64,000 nucleotides of DNA from Pochonia chlamydosporia 170 (GCF_001653235.2 NC_035791.1:1550001-1614000), one strand, 5' to 3'. Counted from the first letter of the stretch, positions 10,258 to 21,964 are shown. The notes: generated by a model not told the origin, from the letters alone. Made by a program: numbers and translations.

Positions 10258-13200
10258 TCAAATTATATAACCGCCATTGCCTAGGCATCGCCACTCGCGC
10301 ACGCCCATGGCCTCTTCCAGCTCCACACACCACCATAACACTTCTTTGGCCTTGTCCGGCTGTCCGCTCTCTTCGTGAGCTCGAGCCAAAGCGAACCATG
10401 CTTCAGAATTGTCCCAGCCATTACCCAACCGGGTCAATCCCGAGAGAAGTGTAAAGGCGCGCTCCCTCGCAGCAAGACGATCTACCAGTGGCAGATAAGT
10501 GGCTTTGTATGGCACAGGTAGTTGATCATGCTTGCTTTTAGCTACCGTGTCCTCAAGTGTCAATGAAGAAATGGGTGCCGCAATAGACGGCCCAAGACCA
10601 AGCGGCGATGACGGCAGGGTGCCAGCAAATCGTTTGTGGTATGTTTGGTTTGGTGGCTGAAATCCCTCCTTTTCATTGTGATCCAACCCATCTAGAGCCG
10701 GCATGGTCGGAGGAGGAAGCACCTTCTCGCTGAAAATGTCCAAGAGAATATTGGATAGTCCAACAGTGGCTGCAGCATGGTCAGGCGAGTGCGTGAGCGC
10801 TGTTTCAAAGTCCGACTTTGCTTCAAATGGAAGGCCCTTTGCGACGCCCAAGAGGCCGAGCTGGAAATTGTTAGCATATTTGTTAAAAGAAGCGGAACAA
10901 GAACGAGCAGAAAAGGCCCTGGCGGAAACACATACCTCGGACCACACATCGCCCCAGAGGTCGTCCATGCTCTTTCTCTCAGCCCAGCCGAGTCCCTTCG
11001 TTGCACCTGTGTTAGCTTGGTCTCTCGCAGCCTCAGACTCCATGCCCGCCAAAAGTTTTTGTGCCTCCAGAACCGCAGCTTTACCATCATCTAACATGGA
11101 AGCTCGACGATAGAAGCCAGCAATGGAAAGCCAGATTTTGATTAATAGAGAAATCTTTTGGGCTTTTGCCTTTTCTTTCGAAAATTGTATGAGAGGCAGT
11201 AAATTGGGAGACGCATGGGTAACATCAACAGTCAGTTCTGTAACATCAGATGACTTTGATGTAGCCGTCATAACTGAGTGCACAGAGGACACGGTCTTGC
11301 CACGGGTCAAGGAAGGGGCTCGTGCAACAGGCAATTTGTTCAGATTGAAAAAATCGGGCGAGTCACCTTCTGTCGTTGGAGTAAAGAAGGTCTCTCCATC
11401 CAACATGGTGGGCTGGTGAGAGGTTGCAATAGCCGTTACCGGTCTGGTTCGACTGCCACTTCTGTCCCTCTTTTTCAAACTGTTTCTCCGCCTGGAGTTG
11501 CTTCGCTGTCTGTGGGTGCTACCACGTCGCGAGGTACTGCCAGTGCCATTGACATTTTCCTTCTCATCCGTCACTTGAATTGCCGGAGTTGCTGTACGAG
11601 AGCTGTGGGACGTTGCGGGTCTCGAAGTTGGCACACCGGATTTCTCGCTCACGGTACTACTGCTGGGTTGTCTGGTTGGCGGTCTAGATCGATCTGTCTT
11701 GCCTCCAAAGATGCTGCCCCGGATGCTTCGAATAGTGCCTGAAGTTTTTGGTGGCAGCGACGGGGTAGGGGATTTGATGGATGGCTGAGCAGGAAACGTG
11801 CCGAATAGGCGTGAGAACAGTGAGAGCAGCTCGTAGCTGGCGTTGACAGCTGCATCTGGTCCCTCAACAAGTTCAACGAGTGCCAATTGTGTCATCTTGA
11901 CCTCCAAGATGCTTTCCTTCTCAGAATCCTCCATGTCGTCGACTAGACCTGGAGGATGCAGTTCCGAATTACCATTAACTTCGACATCTTTCAGATGGTC
12001 GCTACGGCAGTGTGCTTCGGTCTTACCAAAGAGAATGGTGGAATCCCCAAATTGTTCCAAGGCGCCTTCGCATGCCCGAGCAGCCATGGTGTAGTCTTGC
12101 CTGGCACTCAAAAGTAGTGCCAGCAGATGCCACACGGGAATCAAGGTCCGCTCTTGCCAATATGGCCCGTGGTAAAGACTGTAACGTTCCTCCTGGCCCT
12201 TATTACACAGCAACGCAGATCGAACCAGCTCGATGGCAGCCGTAAGTTCCCGTCTCTCGGCAAGCAGGAGGGCCAGACTAAAGAAACTCCTGATATCCTT
12301 GGAACGGCCAAACTCTGCAGCCAGAGACTTACGAATACAGCGTATAGCCTTTGATTGGATTTCGGTTCTCGAAGCTGCTTCATGGGTAATTCTGGACCAG
12401 TGAGCATGGGACAAGCCGATGGCTTGCCAGGACAGGGCAATGATATTCGGTGCAACAAGCGTCCTCAACTCCATTCTAGGTTCCTGATCATGCGGTGCGA
12501 CTCCGTTTTCAGTGGATTTTGTATGTGGCAGCCTTGATAGCCAGTCTTCCAGTTCTGCACCCAGCTGACGAGCCTTCTCTCCTGCGCTTTGATGCCCGTA
12601 ACGACATAAGGCCATTACAGCTTGCGCTATGGTTTCCAGCACTGTGCCGTCGTCATCCAAGCTCGCTTCCTCGTGTCCCGTCTTGTCCACGCGTGCTTTG
12701 CCCTTCTTCACAATGTCCAGGTACGAGTCGAATGCTTTGAAGGCAAGGTCGAATTCTGCCAAGGCAAGGTGGACGCTGAATAACGATCGCAGAATCGAGG
12801 TAGAATGATATGTCCGAGTTGCAGCACTATACAACGTCTCGAGAACATTGCGACTTAGCGCAGCGCGGCCGCCCGGACCAAGATCTTGCTCTCGCCAGCC
12901 TCGGCCGCAAAGAATTGTCCAGTTGGCCATCACCCGCTTCACAAAGTCTTCTACTTCTTCCCGATCTTCGTCTGCTCTTGGGAACGTTGTCTCAGTCAGA
13001 ATGAGCGCCCGATAGGCAGCCTCAGTCTGCTTGATCTCCAGCCGAAGTTGAGCGCGAGCGGACAAGTCTGGCGAAATGGTGTCGACATGGCCGCCTACAT
13101 AGGCCAAGTCGTTTTCTAAAATACGAGAAAGTGCCTCATAGTATTCAGCCCATATTCTTCGTCGAGGAACGGAACCTTTGAAGCCAAATCCGCCAGTGAT

Positions 13201-14115
13201 CGGCGCACCCATTACGTCCCAGTATCTGGCCCAGGCACGGAAACTGGCCAGGGAGTTGGGGTCATCAAGATTCAGCTCTTCGTTCTCTACAGCCTGGCTG
13301 GACAGCATGCAATACTCTGTTAGGAATAATTCGGACCAGTATCGGAGCTGCTTGCGGACGCCATGGCCACACCACACTCCATTCAATGAAGGCGTCGCAG
13401 ATTGTAGGGCGGAGAGTGCAGCGGCCCTCTGATCGTTTCGCATTAGACAATTGGCCTTTAGGTAAGCAGACTTGAGAGCACAGAGGTTGGTCCATTCTGA
13501 AATTGTATCGGTTCGTTCCTGTGAGATGCCCTCGGCCTCAAGACTGCTGGGGAGGGTTGACAAGGCATGGTGGTATTCACCGACCACCCAATGCAGCCAA
13601 CCCGTGCAGACCTTGGCTTGAAATCTATCTTCATGATGGTGATGCTCCTCCTCAATGGCGGCAGCTAATTTGGGAAACCGGCTAGCAACGTCGAGGTCTT
13701 GGGCAGTTTGGGCAGCAGAGGGTCGAGCGCCGGATGATGTGGCCTGAGAGATGGCGGCTTCCGTCTCGGCAGCAAGAGTGAGGGCTAGAAACGAGGTCAA
13801 AGTAAGCCATCTGGCGGTACCACGGAGTGAAAGAGAGAGAGAGAGAGAATCCCCAAATAAGAGCCAAACAAAGCGTTCGAGGTTGAAAGGTAGAATATTG
13901 TGAGCTCATGGCGAGTATGACGTACATTGTCTTTCGGGAGCATGCTTGCGAACCTTGCGCACCAGCTCGGGCACAGCTTCCCAGTTTCCCTCGCACCGAG
14001 CGCTGTTGAGCTGGTCGATATAGCTTGCGGCTTTGGGCTAAGACAGGTATCAATTGGTGTCAGTCTTCATCTGTTTCAAAAACGCAGAAAATTGTCTTGC
14101 AAGACTCACATTCAT
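10258..14115 (-). CDS. YPP1: YPP1/TTC7-like TPR protein (PI4-kinase complex and endocytic cargo)
   Basis: Predicted 1189 aa from four coding exons read on the minus strand: 14110..14115 (two codons), 13926..14037, 10936..13784 and 10258..10860. The N-terminus reads MNPKAASYIDQLNSARCEGN then WEAVPELVRKVRKHAPER, the usual start of fungal Ypp1. TPR-type helices follow, ending near ALARAHEESGQPDKAKEVLW. Yeast Ypp1 helps recruit the PI4-kinase Stt4 to the plasma membrane with Efr3, and it acts in endocytosis. A Ser/Arg-rich disordered insert sits in the middle (RSRPPTRQPSSSTVSEKSG region). The 75-bp intron 10861..10935 has good GTATGT and TTCCAG ends but no stop and a length divisible by three, so retained transcripts would still encode protein. 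The long single ORF that starts at 13800 is not the real N-terminus. Confidence 0.85.
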
Positions 14116-16839
14116 GTTGCGACGATGTCAGGGGTCTTTGACTAGCAAAGGGGGAGCTCCAACAGCATCGCGAAGGGAAAGGAGTTTTGAAGCAAGGGAT
14201 GATTAAGGAACAGCCTCAGGGACCGAGTTCGACTGCGGAAGGGTATAGGAGAAGGAACAAAACAGAACAAAGACAGCAGAGAAGGCCGCCGCGCGAAGAT
14301 GTGCGCGATGCGGATGGAAAACGAAGGCGGGATGGATGACGGATTGTGGACTGTGGAGGCGGCGTCACAAGCAAAGGTGCGGGATGGAGCTTTCATCTTG
14401 GTGGTCTGGCTTAGTGCTGGCCTGGTTCGGTGGCTGTTGAGGCCAGGCGAGGCAACCAGAGCAGAGGATCTGATTGACAGGGTTGCACCTGCCAACAATG
14501 GCTCAGAGCACACAAAGCACGGAGCAGTGCCTGACTGGACCCACTTGAGCACCAAAGGACAAGTGCCTGGCTGCCCACAGTGGAAGTTGAGACGTTCAAC
14601 TGCATGTGGTCAACTTCTGATCAATCTGACTGGTCCTTTTTGCCAGCCTCTTCGGGTCATTGCCAGCCGTCAGCCAGCACCTGAGGAGTAATAATGTCAA
14701 ATTCAATAATTGACATCGGGAACAATTTGGAGTCAAATTGAGCCATTCCACCACTGACCGTCTGTGTGCCTCGGACTTGCTTGTGGTTGCTGCAGGTGCT
14801 TCCCGTCTAATGAGCCCACCACCAATCAGAAGCCCATGTGGAACCCCACGAACCAGGGCTCCTCCAAGCCGAGCGAGTCGCATTTGGCGATTGGCACTTG
14901 ACGAACGGGGCGGCGGTGAAAAAGTTGAAGCAGCCTCCGTGCATAAAAGATAATAAGCTGGTGCAAGGCCAAATTGTCAATTTGGAAAATTCTTAAATTT
15001 ACAAATAAAATATCCGAGCAGCGATATGAGAAGCCATGACAGACGGCGTATAAGTGGGCGGAAATCGTAACTACCTGGTATGTCACTGCTTGGAACAGCA
15101 GCCAATCAATTGAAAAAAGTACACAATGATGTAATGGCATGAAAATGAGACTCATTTAGTCGCGAGTTACAAGTGTTCCCGGAGCATGATTGAATCCCAT
15201 TCTGCCATGTTACTTAAGCAGCCACCACAAAATACTTGGTCCTGCCACATTTCTATGTGCAGAATGCCTTCATTTTGAGCAAATCCCCTACAGCATTGTT
15301 CCAAGATTGTCGTACTTTATATTTCTCGACGCTTTGTTACCAGTCAACCGTCAATACTACAAGATGGACCCTTGATTTATGTGGCGTTGAGTTTGATGTC
15401 ATCGGTGCCGCGTGTTGGTGAAGTGAGCTGAGTATGAGTATGGATACCCCGGCTGGATAACCTACAGAGACAGTATGCTTTTGTTGATTTACTTGGTTCT
15501 AAAGGATGTGTAACTTGGCACTTTATATTGTATGTATTTTTTCTTACACATTGCACTGTAATAGAGGCTACCCCTGTCACTATTGAACCTCCCTTTACAG
15601 ACGTCACAAAAAGTTAGGGAAAGAAGCAGACCGGTCAGCTAGATTGGAATAGTTCCGTCAATGGTGCCCGACGTCATGGTACGTGTAAGCACCGTTGAAG
15701 CAACCCATCCAAGAAGTGGCCGGGTCACACCGTGCCGTTGGCGCATCTTGCATTGGTTGTTAAATTTCTGGGTTGTTACATTACTCTGAAGTGTCGTGGA
15801 AACGTCTGCACTTGCTTAGTTACCGCACATGATTGCTGTTATTAACTTCTTATTCCGTGGCAGACAGTGTACTGATCTTTGGTAATTTGTTTCGGGGATG
15901 ACGACCGATGACTTGTCTGATAATTGACGTCCAGGGGAAACTCGGCCGCAAGAGCAAGCTAGCGACAATTGCTACCATGTGAGGTTCAGTGACAAAAACC
16001 ACAACCGTCTCTGACGGAATAAATTAGCTTAAGTTGGAGGGGAATCAGCTGAAATCACGTACTTTATTCCATTGGGCCAAACGAAAAGGAGAGCCGGTAC
16101 CGCCCAGTGGTAGGGGGTCGAGTGCAGATCGTAAACTCACTAGACTCATCAAGTCCATCCAACAAACACCGATCTGATAACGCCGCCGAGACTGCTGGAT
16201 TAGGGGCCAAAGGCCACTAACTACATTTCACACGATACTCAACTGCCAATGTGTCTAATCATACCTAGTATGCCCAACCACACTGTAAGATATTCAACCA
16301 CATTGTGATATACTCAACCACATTGTGATATACTCAACCACATTGCGATATACTCGACCACATAGTGATATACTCGACCACATAGTGATATATCGCTAGA
16401 CATAATGTAAAGCACCAAGGTACGTAGATACCTCGCTGCAAACACACATTGCCACAGGGTCACGTACACACACTGGGACTTACACGTTCACACACCACCC
16501 TGACCATTCACAGCACGAACATCACAATTCATCACGAAGCAAAAATGCGTGAAACCCAATTATATTTCCCGTCTCTCAGCATTTTATGCCCGAGACCTCA
16601 ACGCTGCCAAAAAGAAATAGGTATCAAAAACTTTTGCGAGGTACCAATTCTAAGCCAAGAAACGCCAATGACTTGAGACGAGCAGCAAACCAAAACGACA
16701 ATGTACAGCCCAAAAAACTTCCAAACAAATAATGCGGAAAAAAAGCAAATGCCAATGACTTGAGAGCAAATGCTGAAAAAAAACCGCCCCAAGTCCATGC
16801 ATACAACCCCTGAAATCCCTTTCCAATCTCCATCTCAGC
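14116..16839. other. Gene-free stretch, 2.7 kb
   Basis: This is upstream of the YPP1-like gene (minus strand) and downstream of the Pro/Gln protein gene. No ORF of convincing composition is present. The 137-aa minus-strand ORF at 14142-14555 is low-complexity and overlaps the YPP1 5' UTR region. The stretch contains the six-unit 20-bp array listed separately. GC content falls towards 15.0-16.5 kb. Confidence 0.45.
16271..16390. repeat. Tandem array of six 20-bp units
   Basis: Six consecutive units start at 16271, 16291, 16311, 16331, 16351 and 16371, each exactly 20 bp. The consensus is TACTCAACCACATTGTGATA. The first unit is the most diverged (TGCCCAACCACACTGTAAGA). The last two are identical and differ from the middle ones at shared positions (CGACC, CATAG). 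The constant phase with a gradient of substitutions indicates stepwise duplication. It does not overlap any gene. Confidence 0.95.
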
Positions 16840-17967
16840 CTAGGATCGAGGGCCTTTCCACCCCTCTTTCCAGACTGATTCTGGCGGGAAGCACTCTCGT
16901 CCCAAGAAGAAGCCCTTTTTGCGAGGAGCCGCCATCTCCTTCTCCTTCTTCTTCTTCTCTTCCTCCTTCTCCTCCTCCTCCTCCTCCCAGAAAAGACCCC
17001 TTTCTGCCTCCCTTTCTGCCTCCGTTACGACCCATTCGTCGTACTCAGCAAAGCCTCTTTCGAAGTCTTCATCGAGTTCTGGGCCTACAATGACCTGCAT
17101 TGGAGGCTCAGGCGCTGGAGCGGGAGCGGGAGCGGGAGCGGGCGCGGGCGCGGGAGCGGCAAGGAAAGCTGCATGTGAAGCCGGGACGTTGCTGTTGACG
17201 GCTTGGACGGCCCCGACAGGCGTGATGACAGTGCTGTTGACGACATCTACCTGGCTGACAACACTGACCGGCATTTGGTAGTCCGGTTGGGGAGGCCATG
17301 CCGGGACTTGGAGGTCGTACCCGAAGTTGACTTGTCCCGGGCCTGGATTCTGCTGAGGCACGAATCCGCTGTTCATGTGATAGCCCGGCTGAGGCACCAG
17401 GTTGTATGCGTGGTCGATACACGCGGGGGCCGGATTCTGCTGAGGCACGAATCCATTGTACATCTGGTACCCCGGCTGGGGCGTCAAGTCATACCCGGAT
17501 GTAATATATCCGGGGTTTGGAATATGCTGCTGCTGCTGCTGCTGCGGCTGCGCAAATCCGGGATCCATCATACCGGGCTGATAGTAGCCCGGTTCATGGG
17601 TATAGTTCTGCCCGTACTGGGCAGTATATTGCAGTGGCACCTCTGCTGGTGCCATCTGCGGCGGCGGGAAGTTGTTTGCATCTTGTGGCAGAGATGCGGT
17701 GGCGGCGGCGGGAATCAAGATCATTTGTGCATCTTGTGGTAAAGATGCAGCCGGGAAGAAGTTGTTCTGTGCAACTTCAGGAAAAGATGGGACGTCGGGG
17801 GCGGGAAAGAAGGTTATCCATTCATCTTGGGGGAAAGATGCGGCGGCGGCGGCGGGAAAGGAACTATACGGCTGCTGGGCTTCGCGGACGTTGTTATATT
17901 GAGGATCGTTATTATATTGAGGAGGCCCTGTTGGACCTCCGGAAGGGAAGTTTAGCCAGCCAGACAT
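16840..17967 (-). CDS. Low-complexity Pro/Gln/Ala-rich repeat protein of unknown function
   Basis: I do not recognise this 375-aa protein. The first ~120 residues contain repeated Ala-Ser-(F/L)-PQD blocks (AAAAASFPQDEW, AASLPQDAQ, ATASLPQDANN). Residues ~140-245 hold three related units built on PQPGYxMxxGFVPQQNPxP, the third degenerate (PPQPDYQMPVSV). A stretch of about nine Ala-Pro pairs follows, then a non-repetitive segment (VGPELDEDFERGFAEYDEWV). The end is a charged helix of Glu then Lys, finishing GFFLGRECFPPESVWKEGW. There is no signal peptide or membrane segment. An uninterrupted reading frame through such repeats supports a real gene. The N-terminal MSGWLNFPSGGPTGPP looks like a genuine start. 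Confidence 0.65.
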   Translation of the reverse strand: MSGWLNFPSGGPTGPPQYNNDPQYNNVREAQQPYSSFPAAAAASFPQDEWITFFPAPDVPSFPEVAQNNFFPAASLPQDAQMILIPAAATASLPQDANNFPPPQMAPAEVPLQYTAQYGQNYTHEPGYYQPGMMDPGFAQPQQQQQQHIPNPGYITSGYDLTPQPGYQMYNGFVPQQNPAPACIDHAYNLVPQPGYHMNSGFVPQQNPGPGQVNFGYDLQVPAWPPQPDYQMPVSVVSQVDVVNSTVITPVGAVQAVNSNVPASHAAFLAAPAPAPAPAPAPAPAPEPPMQVIVGPELDEDFERGFAEYDEWVVTEAEREAERGLFWEEEEEEKEEEKKKKEKEMAAPRKKGFFLGRECFPPESVWKEGWKGPRS

Positions 17968-18438
17968 TGCTGTTGCTTGCGAGGTTCCTTAATGTGTCAA
18001 GGTCTTGAACAATTCCTTGAAAGGAAATTGTATAATGAGGACGTGGTCGAGAGGGAGCACTTGGTGATGGCTGATGGTGAATTTATCGTCTGTTCTTGTG
18101 GTAAGGCGGGCAGAGCTCAGAGGCTTGATGCTATGCTGTGCTGTGCGGTGCTGGCAGAACAGATGTGAAGGTCGATAAGTTTGGCTGAATCACTTTCAGA
18201 AATTGGGGAAATCGTCTCTATACTTATAGACGGGAAGGGGGCTGGTTCTTCGAAACGAAGGTTTGCTTCTAAGTTAGGAATACGTGGCAGTTCTTCATCA
18301 TCTTCTTTCATTTCCTTCATCCTCGTATGGATTTGGCGATGGGAAAGTCTAATCCATCAGCTTGATACTTTGGTTTAGGTGGTAAGTTGGTGAGACAGGA
18401 GGTAGACGTACTATGAACGTCCGTGAAATTCCGTGCTT

Positions 18439-18890
18439 CAAGTCCTAATAATGTTTAATTGGGAGGAAATGGTATCGTGTGACCTAGTGTAGTCTCCGAT
18501 ATAGAGTTGCGCGTTGAGTTAAACGGCGATACAGCTAGGCGATGTGCAGTTTAAACGCCAAACAACCAGATGTTTGACGATTATTGGCGGTTGAGAACGG
18601 TACAGTGGGATATATGCCCTCGCAGTATAGATCGCGAATATTCACGGATACTAGAGTCAATTGCAAGTGTTCCAATAATGTTTAGTTGCGAAGAATTGAC
18701 ATGTGCTGCTTGCTGATAGGTTTGATGTAGGTCACGAGTGAGCTAAACGTTGATACAGTTCGACTATGTGAAGTTCAAAACGTTAAAGGGCGAGATGTTT
18801 GTCGTTTATTGGCGGCTGAGAACAGTCCAGTGAGATTTATGCTCTCGTATAACAGTATCGTGGATATACGGGAATGCGAGAGTCGGAAAC
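18439..18890. repeat. Diverged tandem duplication, unit about 225 bp
   Basis: Two head-to-tail copies are visible, starting near 18439 and 18664. Matching words keep their order: TAATAATGTTTAATTG versus CAATAATGTTTAGTTG; GAGTTAAACGGCGATACAG versus GAGCTAAACGTTGATACAG; AGATGTTTGACGATTATTGG versus AGATGTTTGTCGTTTATTGG; and CGGTTGAGAACGGTACAGTG versus CGGCTGAGAACAGTCCAGTG. Many differences are transitions. Weak echoes between ~18999 and 19130 (CAATAATG, CTAAAC, GAATGCGA) hint at a third, shortened copy. Neither copy has an open frame. Confidence 0.8.
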
Positions 18891-19608
18891 TGTAAATAAC
18901 CTCTTCGTGATGACAAATATAGTGGATATTCTGCATGTTTGAAGCTTAAACTCGCCCAATGATGATGATGATAGTATGTAATTTGGAAATGGAGGCCTCA
19001 ATAATGGGAGTGAGAGTTGTTGGCATCTAGGCGGGGGATACGTGTCAAAACTAAACAGCGAACAAGTTACACTTTTGACGTTTAGTCTACTCGTATGGAC
19101 AGTTGCGAATGCGAAAACTGTATTTCCTCACCGATTAAACACATCTATGACTACATGATGGGTGAGATAGTTTGACGTACAGTCTGTGGTGAAAAATACC
19201 TAGGAATTTTCGACATCCAAGTATACAATGACACATGTCAATACCCCTGAGTACCCAGCGCGACATGCGATACCATTTACTTGTTCTGATACTTTGACCC
19301 AAACCGTGTGCTGAGGCACGCTCGCGAGAAACGCTGTCAAGGAATACCCGTTGAATGGTATTAACGTTGACAGACGAGTCTCACAGCCCTACAGGATAGG
19401 CCAAGACGCCAATTGTATTGACGTTGACTGAGTGTATACGTGGAACACAGTACAACCAAGGAACACAGAGAAGACAGAAAAATTCCTATTTACATCAATT
19501 TTCTTGGGCAAAAACTGCGATTTGTGCATAGACATAAACCACAAGTCAATAGAATGTGTCTAAATCAGCTTCTAAACTGGGACGTTAAGCTTCAACGAAT
19601 GTGGCTGG

Positions 19609-19775
19609 ACGGCGAAACCGAATTTGGCAATTGCAACTTGCGGAAGTTTAATTATAACGCTAGAATCATCTACAGAGCTACACAATACAACCGAAATTGG
19701 AAATTGGCAATTACAGCTTGCAAAAACTTTAATTGTGTCGGTGCTAGAATCGTCCATGTCGCTGCACGATGAAAC
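19609..19775. repeat. Diverged direct repeat, unit about 80 bp
   Basis: Two copies share AACCGAA, then TTGGCAATTGCAACTTG versus TTGGCAATTACAGCTTG, then a TTTAATTRT block and GCTAGAATC. The offsets between matching words are 73 to 84 bp, so small indels separate the copies. AAACTAAAACTGGAAAGTG after 19770 may begin a third copy. The repeat is non-coding. Confidence 0.6.
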
Positions 19776-20940
19776 TAAAACTGGAAAGTGTAACGTAAAA
19801 ACGGCAGTCTATGACGAGTAGACTCTCCATGATTCTGTTACGTGGCCTTTAACCAGTAGTTTTGTGCGTTGCTGGTAGATTGCTGACCTATGTCTCCTGC
19901 GAAGCCCTGACATGGCATGATATGGAAGCAGATGGACAACAGTCCTAATAGCCATGCGAACTTGGGAAGTTGATCATAAGGACCCCGTTTCGTGCTTGTC
20001 ACAGTTGGGCAATGGCATTGAAGGACGTTCCCGAAATAATAGTAATTAGGATAAATCGTGCCTTTTCTGTCGACAACCTTTATACGTCGTGGCGGTTGAT
20101 GAAATGGAAACCCATTCGAAGTCGGATTCAACTTGGCGTAATTCCAATGCCATAATTATGAGCATGAAACCAGTTGAGGGCTCAACTCAACAGTCGCACG
20201 GCGCGACTGGTGAGGTGAGTACCTACGTAGTCTATAAACGATGCGACACTGACACGCCAAAATATTGCATCCCAAGCCCTGCCATACCATTGTATTAAAT
20301 ATACCCCGAATATGACATAATACAAGTAAGCAATATTTTACATTTCGCATCTAGATTCTACACATCGCGTCAACGTGATCCATAGACAGGTCCCTTGACA
20401 GGGAGGTCGGCGCTAAACCACGATAGGAAATTTGTAAATAGACCAGGGACAGACTGACATGGGTCAAACGGTTCCAATTGATCTGAAGAGACATTGATGA
20501 ATGTTGTCTAGACTCGCGTGGGGTGAGCAAGACCGCGTCTACGACAGGGTGCAAGCAGTGAATAAATGAAGTAAAATAATTCTGCTAAAATTATTGATTG
20601 ACGAATGAATTTCATATTTTTTTTTCTTGATTAATAAAAGGCTGCAGTTGCGGCAGACAGTCGTGCACATTCCCCATACCAACCCCAGTCCGGCCCATCA
20701 AATGGGTCACTGTTGGTGTTCGCGCGACAAGACCAGACCAGACGTGACGGGACGGGACTCGACTTTCCCATCAACCACATGTGGGTTTCCCAAACCACCG
20801 ATATATACAACACCAACCGACCAGACCTCAAATACAAACCTCCTCCCTCCCTCATAGATACCCGGCTGTCCTCTCCCAAAACCAGCCCCAATCCTCCTCT
20901 ACTCCCCCAAATCTCCAACTTCACATCCTCCACTCCCACA

Positions 20941-21662
20941 ATGCCCTCCTCACCCACAAAGCAACGCGCCGCCCTCGCACCCCTCGACGCGAACGCCAAA
21001 CCCTCACTCCCATCTCCCAAAATGTCCAAAGATGGAACCACGCCTATCATCCCCCTAACCGGCGGCTCATCCCCCCTCAAGAAGAGCTTCTCACCGTCCG
21101 TCACAAGCGGCACCAAGCGCTCCGCCGAGGCCATGACCTCCCCGGGGACCAAAAAGCCGTGTATACAAGAGGTACGTGCTCCCCTCACGAACCTCCAAAT
21201 TCACAATCTAACAAGCACAGAACACGCGCTCACGAACTACATCCCCCGCCTCGCCATCCCTCTTCGACACCTCCACGGAAGGCGACTCATGGGCCACCAC
21301 GACCACGGAGCCCGAGATCGGTATTGTAAGCGACGCGCCGGCCTTGTTGGCGCCCCGACAACGAGGTAGTTTGACGAGAGAGCAAGCCAGAGAGGTAAGC
21401 TTTTCATTGCCTGTATAAAGTGTAGCGTGAGACTGACAATACGTAGAAGGCGGAAATACTACGACTGAGACTCGGCCTCGCGAGCTACAAGGTGCGCACG
21501 GGACAAACGACCGTGCCGCTGGCAGATCTTCAGCGTAAACCGCTGCCCAGGAAGACGGTGCGCGTGCAGTCACCTCGGGAGGACGCGTCGCAGTCGTGGA
21601 GACGGTCGAATTCACCTGCCAGTGTGAGTGGGCTGGTTGGTCTTGCTATGGGGGATTCATAG
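20941..21662 (+). CDS. Whi5/Nrm1-like G1/S transcriptional repressor
   Basis: Predicted 206 aa from exons 20941..21171, 21221..21394 and 21447..21662, all in phase 0. The first 135 residues are Ser/Thr/Pro-rich and disordered, with many SP/TP sites (MPSSPTK, SLPSPK, SSPLKK, TSPGTKK) suitable for CDK phosphorylation. The third exon carries the family's GTB motif at ~131-155: REQAREKAEILRLRLGLASY followed by KVRTGQTTVPLADLQ. In yeasts this motif lets Whi5 and Nrm1 bind SBF/MBF and hold back G1/S genes until CDK phosphorylation removes them. The short C-terminus is basic and Ser-rich. Whether it acts like Whi5 (start) or Nrm1 (end of G1) cannot be told. A late GTGAGT at 21623 could be an alternative donor, but reading through to the stop is simpler. 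Confidence 0.8.
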
Positions 21663-21964
21663 CACTTTCTGGGATTTGAGCGAGCTAGATTCATAGATGG
21701 GGTTGTTGTCTAGGGGGGTTATTATAGACATTGCTTTGCTGGGATTATGCATTGGCGGGCTGTGTATTTGGGAATGGCGTATGGGGGAAGGGAATGTTTT
21801 ATGGCGTTGGGTTATCATGCAGTGTACTACTACCAATACATGTTGTCATGGATGGGAAATTCTGTAAATGATTGTGACAGGGCTTTATTTGGATCTGACA
21901 TTTCCTAATTACACATGTTCTCGTAAATGCTCAATACCTCAACTCCATTACGGCTCATACATCC
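21663..21964. other. Convergent 3' region
   Basis: These 302 bp lie between the stop codons of the Whi5-like gene and the M18 aminopeptidase gene. Nothing but presumed 3' UTRs is seen. Confidence 0.5.

Larger units (their letters stand above)
17968..20940. other. Gene-free stretch, 3.0 kb, between divergent genes
   Basis: This lies upstream of both the Pro/Gln-rich protein gene and the Whi5-like gene. It is AT-rich with no credible ORF. It contains a diverged ~225-bp duplication and a diverged ~80-bp duplication, both listed separately, and two copies of a GTATTRACGTTGAC-like word near 19358 and 19415. Near the right edge a TATATA element at about 20805 and CCAGACC motifs at 20731-20742 and ~20819 lie close to the Whi5-like start. 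Confidence 0.5.

Noticed and set aside
19440..19772. 110-aa ORF overlapping the ~80-bp repeat
   Set aside because: Its latter part is just the translated repeat copies; frame is not preserved between copies.
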